NCBI GenBank assembly: GCA_022545625.1
Contig: JACZQS010000023.1
Location: forward strand, 1-13,050
Source of the DNA: Pseudomonadota bacterium
GTDB taxonomy: Bacteria > Pseudomonadota > Gammaproteobacteria > GCA-001735895
DNA length: 13,050 nucleotides
Direction: 5' to 3'
Positions 1 through 6,696 of the stretch are shown here, in pieces; the stretch's first letter is position 1, and the number at the start of each line of letters is the position of its first letter. The position numbers and the translations under genes were made by a program. The notes beneath the pieces are model-generated. The model did no database searches and was not told the origin of the DNA. It saw nothing but the letters and a program-made list of their open reading frames with translations.

Positions 1-325
1 CTTCCTCATCGGTGGCGGCCTGGCGGGATTGGCCGGGCTCGGCGAGGTCGCCGGCCCAATGGGCCAGCTCAACCCGACCATTTCGCCGGGCTACGGGTTC
101 GCCGCCATCATCGTCGCCTTCCTGGGCCGGCTGCATCCGGCCGGGGTGCTGCTGGCCAGCTTGCTGATGGCGCTCATGTACCTGGGGGGCGAATCCTTGC
201 AGATGAACCTCAACCTGCCCCTTGCCATCACCGGCGTCTTCCAGGGCATGCTGCTGTTCTTCCTGCTCGGCTGCGACACGCTTATCCGGTACCGGATCAG
301 GCTGATGCGGCCAACGAGGGGATGA
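1..325 (+). CDS. ABC transporter permease, purine/nucleoside type (5' end missing)
   Basis: This is the C-terminal 107 residues of an inner-membrane permease; the open frame runs in from position 2 and ends at TGA 323-325. The visible part is very hydrophobic. It has a glycine-rich GGGLAGLAG stretch, then NPTISPGYGF and the AFLGRLHPAGVLLAS segment, which are typical of the permeases of BMP-dependent ABC importers such as NupP of the Bacillus guanosine transporter. The next gene is a second, different permease starting 9 nt after the stop, as is usual for these heterodimeric systems. The ATPase is probably just upstream, outside the window. GC content here is high (about 67%), unlike most of the window. 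The family is clear; the substrate (purine base or nucleoside) is inferred from the downstream genes. Confidence 0.88.
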   Translation, partial: FLIGGGLAGLAGLGEVAGPMGQLNPTISPGYGFAAIIVAFLGRLHPAGVLLASLLMALMYLGGESLQMNLNLPLAITGVFQGMLLFFLLGCDTLIRYRIRLMRPTRG

Positions 326-334
326 GGTAGGCCG

Positions 335-1252
335 ATGGAAAATTTCATCATCTCGATGATCATCGCGGCGACGCCGCTGCTGCTGGCGGCGATTGGCGAA
401 CTGGTGACGGAGCGCTCCGGGGTGTTGAACCTGGGCATCGAGGGCATGATGCTGATGGGGGCGGTGGTGGCCTTCGCCGTGGCCAATTCAACCGGCTCGA
501 CCCCGCTGGCTATCATCGCCGGGGCCGGGGCGGGAGCGGCGATGGCGCTGATCTTCTCGGTGATCGCGCTCAGCCTGCTGGCCAACCAGGTCGCCACCGG
601 CCTGGCACTGTCGATATTTGGGGTTGGGTTATCGGCATTCGTCGGCAAGCCCTATGAATCCAAAATCCTTGATACGGTGGCGCCGTTGCCAATACCGTTG
701 CTCGCCGACCTTCCGGTGATTGGTGGGCCCCTGTTTAACCAGCAACCACTGGTATATTTATCCTGGGCGATATTCGCTGGAGTCGCCTGGTTTCTTTACA
801 AAAGCCGTCCGGGCCTGCTACTTCGCGCAGTGGGTGAATCACCATCGTCGGCGCATTCGATTGGATACCCGGTCATTAGAATTCGCTATATGGCGACACT
901 TTTCGGTGGCGCCATGGCAGGTATCGGCGGGTCCTTCCTGTCGGTATATTATACGCCACTCTGGGTCGAAGGCATGGTGGCGGGTCGCGGCTGGATCGCG
1001 ATTGCGCTGGTGGTATTTGCGACCTGGCGCCCGTTTCGGGTGATCGTAGGCGCCTACCTGTTTGGTGGCGTTATGGTTGCGCAATTATTTGTCCAGGGCT
1101 CTGGCATGGATATCAACATTCCCTCGCAATTTTTATCGTCGTTACCGTATCTGGCAACGATTATTGTACTGGTGATCATTTCTCGTGATCAAAATACCGT
1201 GCGCCTGAATGCGCCGGTTTCGTTGGGACAGCCGTATCGTCCGGACGCGTAG
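335..1252 (+). CDS. ABC transporter permease, purine/nucleoside type (second subunit)
   Basis: This is a 305-residue inner-membrane permease with about eight hydrophobic segments. Recognisable motifs are GELVTERSGVLNLGIEGMML near residues 21-40, LLANQVATGLALSIFGVGLSAF near 81-102, and GRGWIAIALVVFATWRPF near 218-235. All are hallmarks of the NupQ/YufQ-like permeases paired with BMP-family binding proteins. The start has a GAGG at 324-327, 7 nt before the ATG. The gene is probably co-transcribed with the preceding permease and pairs with it to form the channel for purines or nucleosides; the substrate is inferred from context. An oddity is that codons 1-90 have 82 of 90 third positions G or C, against 51 of 90 for codons 91-180. 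The composition therefore changes abruptly inside an intact reading frame, near position 600. Confidence 0.93.
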   Translation: MENFIISMIIAATPLLLAAIGELVTERSGVLNLGIEGMMLMGAVVAFAVANSTGSTPLAIIAGAGAGAAMALIFSVIALSLLANQVATGLALSIFGVGLSAFVGKPYESKILDTVAPLPIPLLADLPVIGGPLFNQQPLVYLSWAIFAGVAWFLYKSRPGLLLRAVGESPSSAHSIGYPVIRIRYMATLFGGAMAGIGGSFLSVYYTPLWVEGMVAGRGWIAIALVVFATWRPFRVIVGAYLFGGVMVAQLFVQGSGMDINIPSQFLSSLPYLATIIVLVIISRDQNTVRLNAPVSLGQPYRPDA

Positions 1253-1271
1253 AAGGGATCGAAAAAATAGC

Positions 1272-1351
1272 ACGTCATTCCGGCCTACGAGCCGGAATCT
1301 ACGGTAAGTTGGCGATAAAAATAGATTCCGGCTCGGAGGCCGGCATGACGT
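1272..1351. repeat. REP-like inverted repeat, two 30-nt arms
   Basis: The arms are 1272-1301 and 1322-1351, separated by 20 nt. The second arm, reverse-complemented, matches the first at 28 of 30 positions. Each arm is itself palindromic: ATTCCGGC at 1277-1284 faces GCCGGAAT at 1291-1298 across a 6-nt loop, and the second arm has the same structure with one mismatch. The core is nearly the same as a single unit at 2608-2635. Nested palindromes with a GTCATTCCGGC-type core resemble the short extragenic palindromic repeats common in proteobacterial spacers. No clear target-site duplication is seen at the ends. A short T run follows at 1357-1361, so part of the element might act as a terminator. 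Confidence 0.8.
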
Positions 1352-1392
1352 AGTAGTTTTTATAGAGCAGTTAAGTTAAATCTAAAAATCCC

Positions 1393-1398
1393 AGGAGG
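1393..1398 (+). promoter_or_regulatory. Strong ribosome binding site for the BMP gene
   Basis: A perfect AGGAGG lies 8 nt before the ATG at 1407. It is the best Shine-Dalgarno sequence in the window. This fits a periplasmic binding protein that must be made in excess over its membrane partners. Confidence 0.85.
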
Positions 1399-1406
1399 AT
1401 TATAAA

Positions 1407-2486
1407 ATGGTATTAACAAACAAACTCGTTAAAAAACTGGCAACAATGACTCTGGTGGTTGTGGCAAGTTTATTTAGCGCCACATCGATGGCGGCTGAAA
1501 CCGTCGGATTCGTCTACGTAAGCCCAATCGGCGACGCCGGGTGGACCTATCAGCACGATCTGGGTCGGCTGCAGATGGAAAAGGAAACAGGTGTAATAAC
1601 CAAGTATGTTGAAAATGTGCCCGAAGGCCCGGATGCCGAGCGCGTAATACGTGAGATGGCCAAACGCGGCGACAAGGTAATTTTTGCTACCAGTTTTGGT
1701 TATATGAATCCCATGTTGAAGGTATCGAAGCAGTTTCCTAAAACCGCATTCGTCCACGCCACCGGCTACAAGATGGGCAAAAATATGGGTCTTTACAATG
1801 CGCGTTTTTACGAGGGTCGCTATCTGACCGGCGTTATTGCGGGTGAAGTGACCAAAACCAATGTGCTGGGATATGTTGCGGCATTTCCAATTCCTGAAGT
1901 ACTACAGGGAATCAATGCCTTTATCCAGGGTGCTCGCAGTGTCAACCCGAAGGCTGAATTGCGTGTGATCTGGGTGAATTCATGGTTCGACCCGGGTAAG
2001 GAGCGGCAGGCTTCATTGACACTGATGTCGCAAAGTGCCGACGTGATCACCCACCATACAGATTCCACAGCCGTGGTACAGGCCGCCGAGGAAAAGGGCA
2101 AGTTTGCGTTTGGTTACCATTCCGACATGTCGAAATATGGCTCGACAGCGCATCTAACCGCGACCACACATCACTGGGGTAACTATTACACCAAGGTGGT
2201 TAAGGCAGCACAGGCAGGTAACTGGAAACCGGAAAATATCTGGGGTGGATATAAAGAGGGCATGATAAAGCTCGCGCCTTTGAATCCCTCGCTTCCGGCA
2301 GAACTGCGTAATCGTATCGCCAGCATGGAAAAGCAACTTGCTGCCGGTACCCTGCATCCGTTTGCCGGCCCAGTGGTCGATCAGGCTGGCAAAACCCGTG
2401 TAGCTGCTGGAGAAACCATGAGTGACGGCGACCTGAGCGGAATGGACTATTACGTCCAGGGTGTAGTGAGCAAATTATCAAAATAA
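1407..2486 (+). CDS. BMP-family ABC transporter substrate-binding protein
   Basis: This is a 359-residue periplasmic binding protein of the BMP/PnrA family, which binds purine nucleosides or related ligands. Residues 1-29 form a signal peptide: a basic start with several lysines, a hydrophobic core LVVVASLF, and a likely cut after SMA. There is no lipobox cysteine, so the protein is probably soluble in the periplasm rather than a lipoprotein. Family motifs include GFVYVSPIGDAGWTYQHDLG at about 34-53, ATSFGYMNP, YNARFYEGRYLTGVIAG, GYVAAFPIPEVLQGINAF and GYHSDMSKYG. The start is fixed by the AGGAGG upstream. It lies downstream of two permeases and upstream of a urate/guanine degradation run, so the cargo is probably a purine base, nucleoside or urate; the exact ligand is inferred. 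REP-like palindromes lie on both sides of the gene. Confidence 0.94.
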   Translation: MVLTNKLVKKLATMTLVVVASLFSATSMAAETVGFVYVSPIGDAGWTYQHDLGRLQMEKETGVITKYVENVPEGPDAERVIREMAKRGDKVIFATSFGYMNPMLKVSKQFPKTAFVHATGYKMGKNMGLYNARFYEGRYLTGVIAGEVTKTNVLGYVAAFPIPEVLQGINAFIQGARSVNPKAELRVIWVNSWFDPGKERQASLTLMSQSADVITHHTDSTAVVQAAEEKGKFAFGYHSDMSKYGSTAHLTATTHHWGNYYTKVVKAAQAGNWKPENIWGGYKEGMIKLAPLNPSLPAELRNRIASMEKQLAAGTLHPFAGPVVDQAGKTRVAAGETMSDGDLSGMDYYVQGVVSKLSK

Positions 2487-2504
2487 AATCAATAATTAGT
2501 TATC

Positions 2505-2545
2505 GTGAGCCTGGATTATCCTAATAGCAGGTAATCCGGGCTTAC
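2505..2545 (+). terminator. Possible terminator hairpin after the BMP gene
   Basis: A 14-bp stem pairs 2505-2518 with 2532-2545 around a 13-nt loop. The only two non-Watson-Crick positions are G-U pairs in RNA. The hairpin begins 18 nt after the BMP stop codon, a good place for transcript termination or 3'-end protection. It lacks a run of T after the stem on the plus strand, so it is not a textbook intrinsic terminator. Confidence 0.5.
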
Positions 2546-2607
2546 CGTAACCCTGTAATAAATAATTTAACCGAAAGCAAATTATCTGTTCCTAATAATA
2601 CAAGATT

Positions 2608-2635
2608 CGTCATTCCGGCCCCCGAGCCGGAATCC
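2608..2635. repeat. Single REP-like palindromic unit
   Basis: This unit has the same core as the arms at 1272-1351. ATTCCGGC at 2612-2619 faces GCCGGAAT at 2626-2633 across a 6-nt loop, and it is preceded by the same CGTC. It differs from the left arm of the first element mainly in the loop. No close partner arm in inverted orientation is visible before puuD, so this is a single unit rather than a pair. Confidence 0.75.
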
Positions 2636-2728
2636 CTGGAACACGACCGGTAACTTGTTTGAAAATACCGGGACGCCGGACAGCCGCTTTGGCGGAGATG
2701 GCGGGTCTAAGAAATATGAATTAATTTA

Positions 2729-3922
2729 ATGGAAACTTATCTCCTCGACTGGGTAAACCTGCTGATCCGATGGTTGCACCTGATTACCGGCGTGGCCTGG
2801 ATCGGCGCCTCTTTCTATTTCGTCATGCTGGATAACTCACTGTCGAAACCAGCAAAGGAAGGCGACGCGGCGCGCGGTGTATCGGGTGAGCTGTGGGCAG
2901 TACACGGCGGGGGCGTATACCAGAGCCAAAAGTTTCTTGCCGGGCCACTGGGCGAGCCACTCTCCGAGCATCTGCACTGGTCAAAATGGGAAGCCTATAC
3001 CACCTGGATTTCAGGTATGGGCCTGCTCGCAATCATCTACTGGTTTGGTGCAAATACCTACCTGATCGATCAGCAGGTAATGCCGTTAACACCGTTCGTC
3101 GCAATAAGTATCAGTGTCGGATTTATCGCCGGGGGATGGTTAATCTACGACACGCTATGCAAGCTGCTAAAGGGCAGGGATACCCTGCTTGCCGCGATCA
3201 TCTTTATTTTCGTCATACTCGCTGACTGGCTCCTGTTTCAATTATTTAGCGCGCGTGCAGCCTATCTGCACGTCGGCGCAATGATGGGTTCTATCATGGT
3301 CGCCAACGTATTTTTTCATATTATTCCGGGGCAAAAGAGCATGGTCGCCGAGATCAGGGCAGGCCAGACCCCCGACCCCAGGTACGGCGTGATTGGCAAG
3401 CAACGCTCGGTACACAATACTTATTTTACCCTGCCGGTTTTATTTATCATGATCAGTAACCATTACCCGATGACCTATAGCCATCAACAAGGCTGGCTAG
3501 TGCTCGGATTTATCATGATGGCCGGTGTCTTGATCAGGCAATTTTTCGTGATGCGCCACGGCGGTATTGCTAACAAGGCCCTGGTAGTGACTGGCATTGT
3601 TTTGTTGCTGGCCATGGTTGTCTATTTAATGCCGTCCACACCCGACGGTGAGGCATCTGGGTCGATTAGCGATGCGAAAATTCAACAGGTAGTAAATCAG
3701 CGCTGTGTCGCCTGTCACGCTAATAAGCCGACCCAGCCGGGATTTGTTAGCCCGCCGCTAGGGCTAGTGCTCGAGACCAGTGCACAAATCAATCAAAATG
3801 CGGTAAAAATTGCGACTACGGTTCAGACGCGCTATATGCCGCTCGGTAATCTAACCCAAATGACTGATCAGGAGCGAAGCCTGATAGCCAGCTGGTACGC
3901 GCAAACCTTAACTGCTGAATAG
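2729..3922 (+). CDS. puuD: Membrane urate hydroxylase with C-terminal cytochrome c domain
   Basis: PuuD-type urate oxidases oxidise urate to 5-hydroxyisourate at the inner membrane and pass electrons to the respiratory chain, so they make no hydrogen peroxide. The 397-residue product starts with NLLIRWLHLITGVAWIGASF and has about eight hydrophobic segments up to residue 301. It carries the family motifs GELWAVHGGG (53-62) and HLHWSKWEAYTTW (81-93). A short linker (about 302-317) leads to a c-type cytochrome domain with the haem motif CVACH at 326-330 and a probable methionine ligand, M370, in YMPLGN. Its length is normal for the full fused form. The start has only a poor ribosome site, but it begins exactly at the conserved N-terminus and the upstream ATG at 2716 meets a stop at once. 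Guanine deaminase follows after 10 nt. Confidence 0.95.
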   Translation: METYLLDWVNLLIRWLHLITGVAWIGASFYFVMLDNSLSKPAKEGDAARGVSGELWAVHGGGVYQSQKFLAGPLGEPLSEHLHWSKWEAYTTWISGMGLLAIIYWFGANTYLIDQQVMPLTPFVAISISVGFIAGGWLIYDTLCKLLKGRDTLLAAIIFIFVILADWLLFQLFSARAAYLHVGAMMGSIMVANVFFHIIPGQKSMVAEIRAGQTPDPRYGVIGKQRSVHNTYFTLPVLFIMISNHYPMTYSHQQGWLVLGFIMMAGVLIRQFFVMRHGGIANKALVVTGIVLLLAMVVYLMPSTPDGEASGSISDAKIQQVVNQRCVACHANKPTQPGFVSPPLGLVLETSAQINQNAVKIATTVQTRYMPLGNLTQMTDQERSLIASWYAQTLTAE

Positions 3923-3932
3923 CCTGGTAACG

Positions 3933-5261
3933 ATGAACAGCCAACCGATGGCGCTGGACAATGACAGCTGCGACAGGGCCATACGAGCCAACTTCCTGCA
4001 TTTTCTCGGCGACCCGGACGAGCGGGACGATGCCTGCGAATATATCGAGGACGGCCTGCTAATCTTGAAACAGGGAAGGGTGACTGCGCTGGGAGAAGCC
4101 CGCGACTGGCTCGATCAGCTACCCGACGGAGTTGAACTGGATGATTACTCCGGCAAGCTAATCATGCCCGGATTTTTTGATACCCACACTCATTACCCGC
4201 AAACCGAAATGATAGCCAGTTACGGTTCGCAACTGCTCGAATGGCTGGAAAAGTACACTTTCCCGACCGAGCGTCAATTTAGTGATCGAAGCTTCGCCGA
4301 CAGTGCCGCCGAATTTTTTTGCGATGAGCTATTGCGCAACGGTACCACCACCAGTGCTGTTTTTGCCACCATCCATCCTGAATCGGTCGATGCTATTTTT
4401 AGTGCTGCGCAAAAGCGCGACATGTGCCTGATAGCCGGCAAGGTGATGATGGATCGCAATGCACCTGACTATCTTTGCGACACGGCCGAGTCGAGTTATA
4501 CCCAAAGCGCCGAGTTGATTGAGCGCTGGCATCAAAAAGGCCGAGCCTTATATGCGGTAACACCGAGATTTGCGCCGACCTCAAGCGAGCAACAACTCGA
4601 AGCGGCAGGTCGTTTGTTGAAGGAATTTCCCGGTTTGTATCTGCAGTCGCATGTGGCAGAAAACCACGCCGAGGTAGCCTGGGTAGCGAAATTATTTCCA
4701 CACAGGCGCAGCTATCTCGATGTCTACGATCATTATGGGTTACTGGCTGAGCGCTCGATCTATGGGCATTGTATTCACCTCGATGAAGCTGACCGTCAAC
4801 GCATGGCAGAGACCGGCGCGGCAATCGCTTTTTGCCCGACTTCGAACCTGTTCCTGGGCAGTGGCTTGTTTAGTATTGCCGATGCCCGACAGCATGGTAT
4901 CCGGGTTGGCGTTGCGACCGATGTCGGCGGTGGCACCAGTTTTAGTATGCTGCAAACCCTGAACGAGGCTTACAAGGTTACCCAGATGGTGGGTGATACA
5001 ATGACCGCGATGAAGGCGTTTTATCTCGCCACACTGGGCGGCGCAAAATCGCTTTACCTGGATCAACGGCTGGGTAATTTTGGTGTCGGCAAGGAAGCGG
5101 ATTTCGTCGTTCTGGACCTGGGCGCGACACCGATCATGAAACGGCGTATGGCGCGGGCGGACTCAATTGCCGATCAACTGTTTGCATTGATGATGCTCGG
5201 TGACGATCGTGCCGTGCATGCGACTCATATCATGGGTCAATGCCGGTACAGCAGGGCCTGA
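3933..5261 (+). CDS. guaD: Guanine deaminase
   Basis: This zinc amidohydrolase converts guanine to xanthine and ammonia in the cytoplasm. The 442-residue protein has the metal motif DTHTHYPQTEMIASYG, with H85 and H87. It is followed by LLEWLEKYTFPTE, a signature of guanine deaminases as opposed to other members of the superfamily. Further probable zinc or catalytic residues are H240 and E243 in QSHVAEN, H279 and H282 in GHCIHL, and D330 in VATDVGGG. Length and motifs are normal and the gene looks intact. It starts 10 nt after puuD and stops 2 nt before the preferred start of the next deaminase, so the three are almost certainly co-translated. Xanthine must then be oxidised to urate by a xanthine dehydrogenase, which is not encoded in this window. 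Confidence 0.95.
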   Translation: MNSQPMALDNDSCDRAIRANFLHFLGDPDERDDACEYIEDGLLILKQGRVTALGEARDWLDQLPDGVELDDYSGKLIMPGFFDTHTHYPQTEMIASYGSQLLEWLEKYTFPTERQFSDRSFADSAAEFFCDELLRNGTTTSAVFATIHPESVDAIFSAAQKRDMCLIAGKVMMDRNAPDYLCDTAESSYTQSAELIERWHQKGRALYAVTPRFAPTSSEQQLEAAGRLLKEFPGLYLQSHVAENHAEVAWVAKLFPHRRSYLDVYDHYGLLAERSIYGHCIHLDEADRQRMAETGAAIAFCPTSNLFLGSGLFSIADARQHGIRVGVATDVGGGTSFSMLQTLNEAYKVTQMVGDTMTAMKAFYLATLGGAKSLYLDQRLGNFGVGKEADFVVLDLGATPIMKRRMARADSIADQLFALMMLGDDRAVHATHIMGQCRYSRA

Positions 5262-5263
5262 GT

Positions 5264-6676
5264 ATGCCCGGCTTGCTGATAGAACATGCGGAAGTGCTGG
5301 TCACTATGGACAGTGATCGCCACGAAATAGCCGATGCTGCGATTTTCACCGACGACAGGCAGATTCTTTTCGTCGGTACCAGCAACGAGGTACGGAAATG
5401 GATACTGGATCAGGGCGAGAAAGCCGACAGGGTTATCGACGCCAGTGGCACGGTAATTACCCCCGGATTAGTGAACTGTCATCACCACCTGTATCAAACC
5501 CTGACCCGCAGTGTCGGTACTGCGCAGGGACTGTCGCTATTTGACTGGCTTGAAACCCTTTACCCGATCTGGGGGCAGATGGACGCTGAAGCGGTTTATA
5601 TCAGCGCAAAACTGGGTCTGGTGGAATTGATACTGTCGGGCGCAACAACGGTTGCCGATCATCTGTACCTGTTTCCGAACGATTCGACTCTTGACGATGA
5701 AATACGCGCCGCGCAGGAACTGGGAGTCCGTTTTCATCCGACGCGTGGCAGCATGAGCCTGGGAGCGAGCCAGGGTGGTCTGCCCCCGGACGATGTATGC
5801 GAAGACGAGGACGATATTCTGGCCGATTGTAAACGCGTGATCGAGACATTTCATGATCCCGCGCCCTTATCTATGTTGCGTATCGGTCTCGCGCCCTGTT
5901 CACCCTTTAGTGTCACGGCCGATTTGATGAAACAAACCGCCGAACTGGCGCGTTGCTACCCGGCCGTAAATCTGCATACGCATCTGGCCGAGACCGTCGA
6001 TGAAAATCGATTTTGTCAGCAGCAGTTCGGTATGCAACCGCTGGAGTATATGCAGAGCCTGGGATGGACCGGCGACGATGTATGGTTCGCCCACATGGTG
6101 CACTTGAACCGGGACGAAATAGCAACGCTGGCGCAGACCGCTACCGGCGTCTGCCATTGCCCGAGTAGCAACATGATTCTCGCTTCGGGCATTGCGCCGA
6201 TTAGAGAAATGCGCGACACCGGGGTTCGGGTCGGGCTCGGTGTCGATGGCTCGGCAAGCAACGATGCTAACCATTTACTGGGTGAGGCGCGCCAGGCAAT
6301 GTTATTACAACGTGTGGGCTGGCCAGGATTCGAGTCGAAGGCCGATCGATTTTCTGCACGTGAAGCGCTCGAGATTGCGACGCTCGGCGGTGCGGCGGTT
6401 CTCGGACGTGACGATCTCGGTAGCCTGGAGACGGGCAAGGCAGCGGATCTGGTTGCTTTTCGAATCGATGATCTAACCCATGCTGGCGGAATGAGTGACC
6501 CGGTTGCCTCGCTGTTGACCTGCGCGCCCGGAAAAGTCTGGTTATCGGTGATCAATGGTAAGGTCGTGGTCGAGGATGGCGAGATTCCGAATTTGGACAT
6601 TGATTCTTTAGTGACAAGACATAATCTATTGTCACGGCAGCTGCTTGAAAAAGCAGCTGCACTAAAAACACAGTAA
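5264..6676 (+). CDS. 8-oxoguanine deaminase-like amidohydrolase
   Basis: This is a second zinc amidohydrolase of the COG0402 group, 470 residues from the chosen start. The sequence NCHHHLYQTLTRSV (71-84, with H73 and H75), the LSLFDWLETLYPIW stretch, H238 and H240 with E243 in LHTHLAET, H277 and H280 in FAHMVHL, and D328 in GVDGSASND match 8-oxoguanine deaminases. These were formerly often labelled hydroxyatrazine ethylaminohydrolases. The expected reaction gives urate plus ammonia, which feeds PuuD directly. An in-frame ATG at 5240 would add 8 residues and overlap guaD. I prefer 5264 because AGGG at 5253-5256 is well spaced and the domain starts at once. Substrate is inferred from motifs and context; a related purine or pterin substrate is possible. 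Confidence 0.85.
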   Translation: MPGLLIEHAEVLVTMDSDRHEIADAAIFTDDRQILFVGTSNEVRKWILDQGEKADRVIDASGTVITPGLVNCHHHLYQTLTRSVGTAQGLSLFDWLETLYPIWGQMDAEAVYISAKLGLVELILSGATTVADHLYLFPNDSTLDDEIRAAQELGVRFHPTRGSMSLGASQGGLPPDDVCEDEDDILADCKRVIETFHDPAPLSMLRIGLAPCSPFSVTADLMKQTAELARCYPAVNLHTHLAETVDENRFCQQQFGMQPLEYMQSLGWTGDDVWFAHMVHLNRDEIATLAQTATGVCHCPSSNMILASGIAPIREMRDTGVRVGLGVDGSASNDANHLLGEARQAMLLQRVGWPGFESKADRFSAREALEIATLGGAAVLGRDDLGSLETGKAADLVAFRIDDLTHAGGMSDPVASLLTCAPGKVWLSVINGKVVVEDGEIPNLDIDSLVTRHNLLSRQLLEKAAALKTQ

Positions 6677-6696
6677 TCTGAGGCATTAGGAAAAAT

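Larger units (their letters stand above)
1253..1406. other. Permease-to-binding-protein spacer
   Basis: This 154-bp spacer holds a large imperfect palindrome (1272-1351, listed separately), then an AT-rich stretch and a strong ribosome binding site for the next gene. No open reading frame is visible. The hairpin could attenuate transcription or stabilise mRNA ends between the permease genes and the binding-protein gene, whose product is normally needed in excess. That role is inference. I could not identify a convincing promoter by eye. Confidence 0.6.
2487..2728. other. Spacer between BMP gene and puuD
   Basis: This 242-bp spacer is the longest non-coding stretch in the window. It holds a long hairpin just after the binding-protein gene (2505-2545), an AT-rich stretch at about 2546-2605, one REP-like unit (2608-2635), and about 90 bp leading to puuD with no good Shine-Dalgarno sequence. 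The likely layout is the end of the transporter transcript followed by a new promoter for the catabolic genes. I could not place -35 and -10 boxes with confidence. Confidence 0.5.

Noticed and set aside
1272..1351. The spacer palindrome as a complete insertion element
   Set aside because: It is only 80 bp, has no coding capacity and shows no target-site duplication at its borders. It is better described as a REP-like pair.
5240..5263. Upstream in-frame ATG of the 8-oxoguanine deaminase gene at 5240
   Set aside because: It would add eight residues outside the domain and overlap guaD by 22 nt. The ATG at 5264 has AGGG at good spacing. It remains a possible alternative start.
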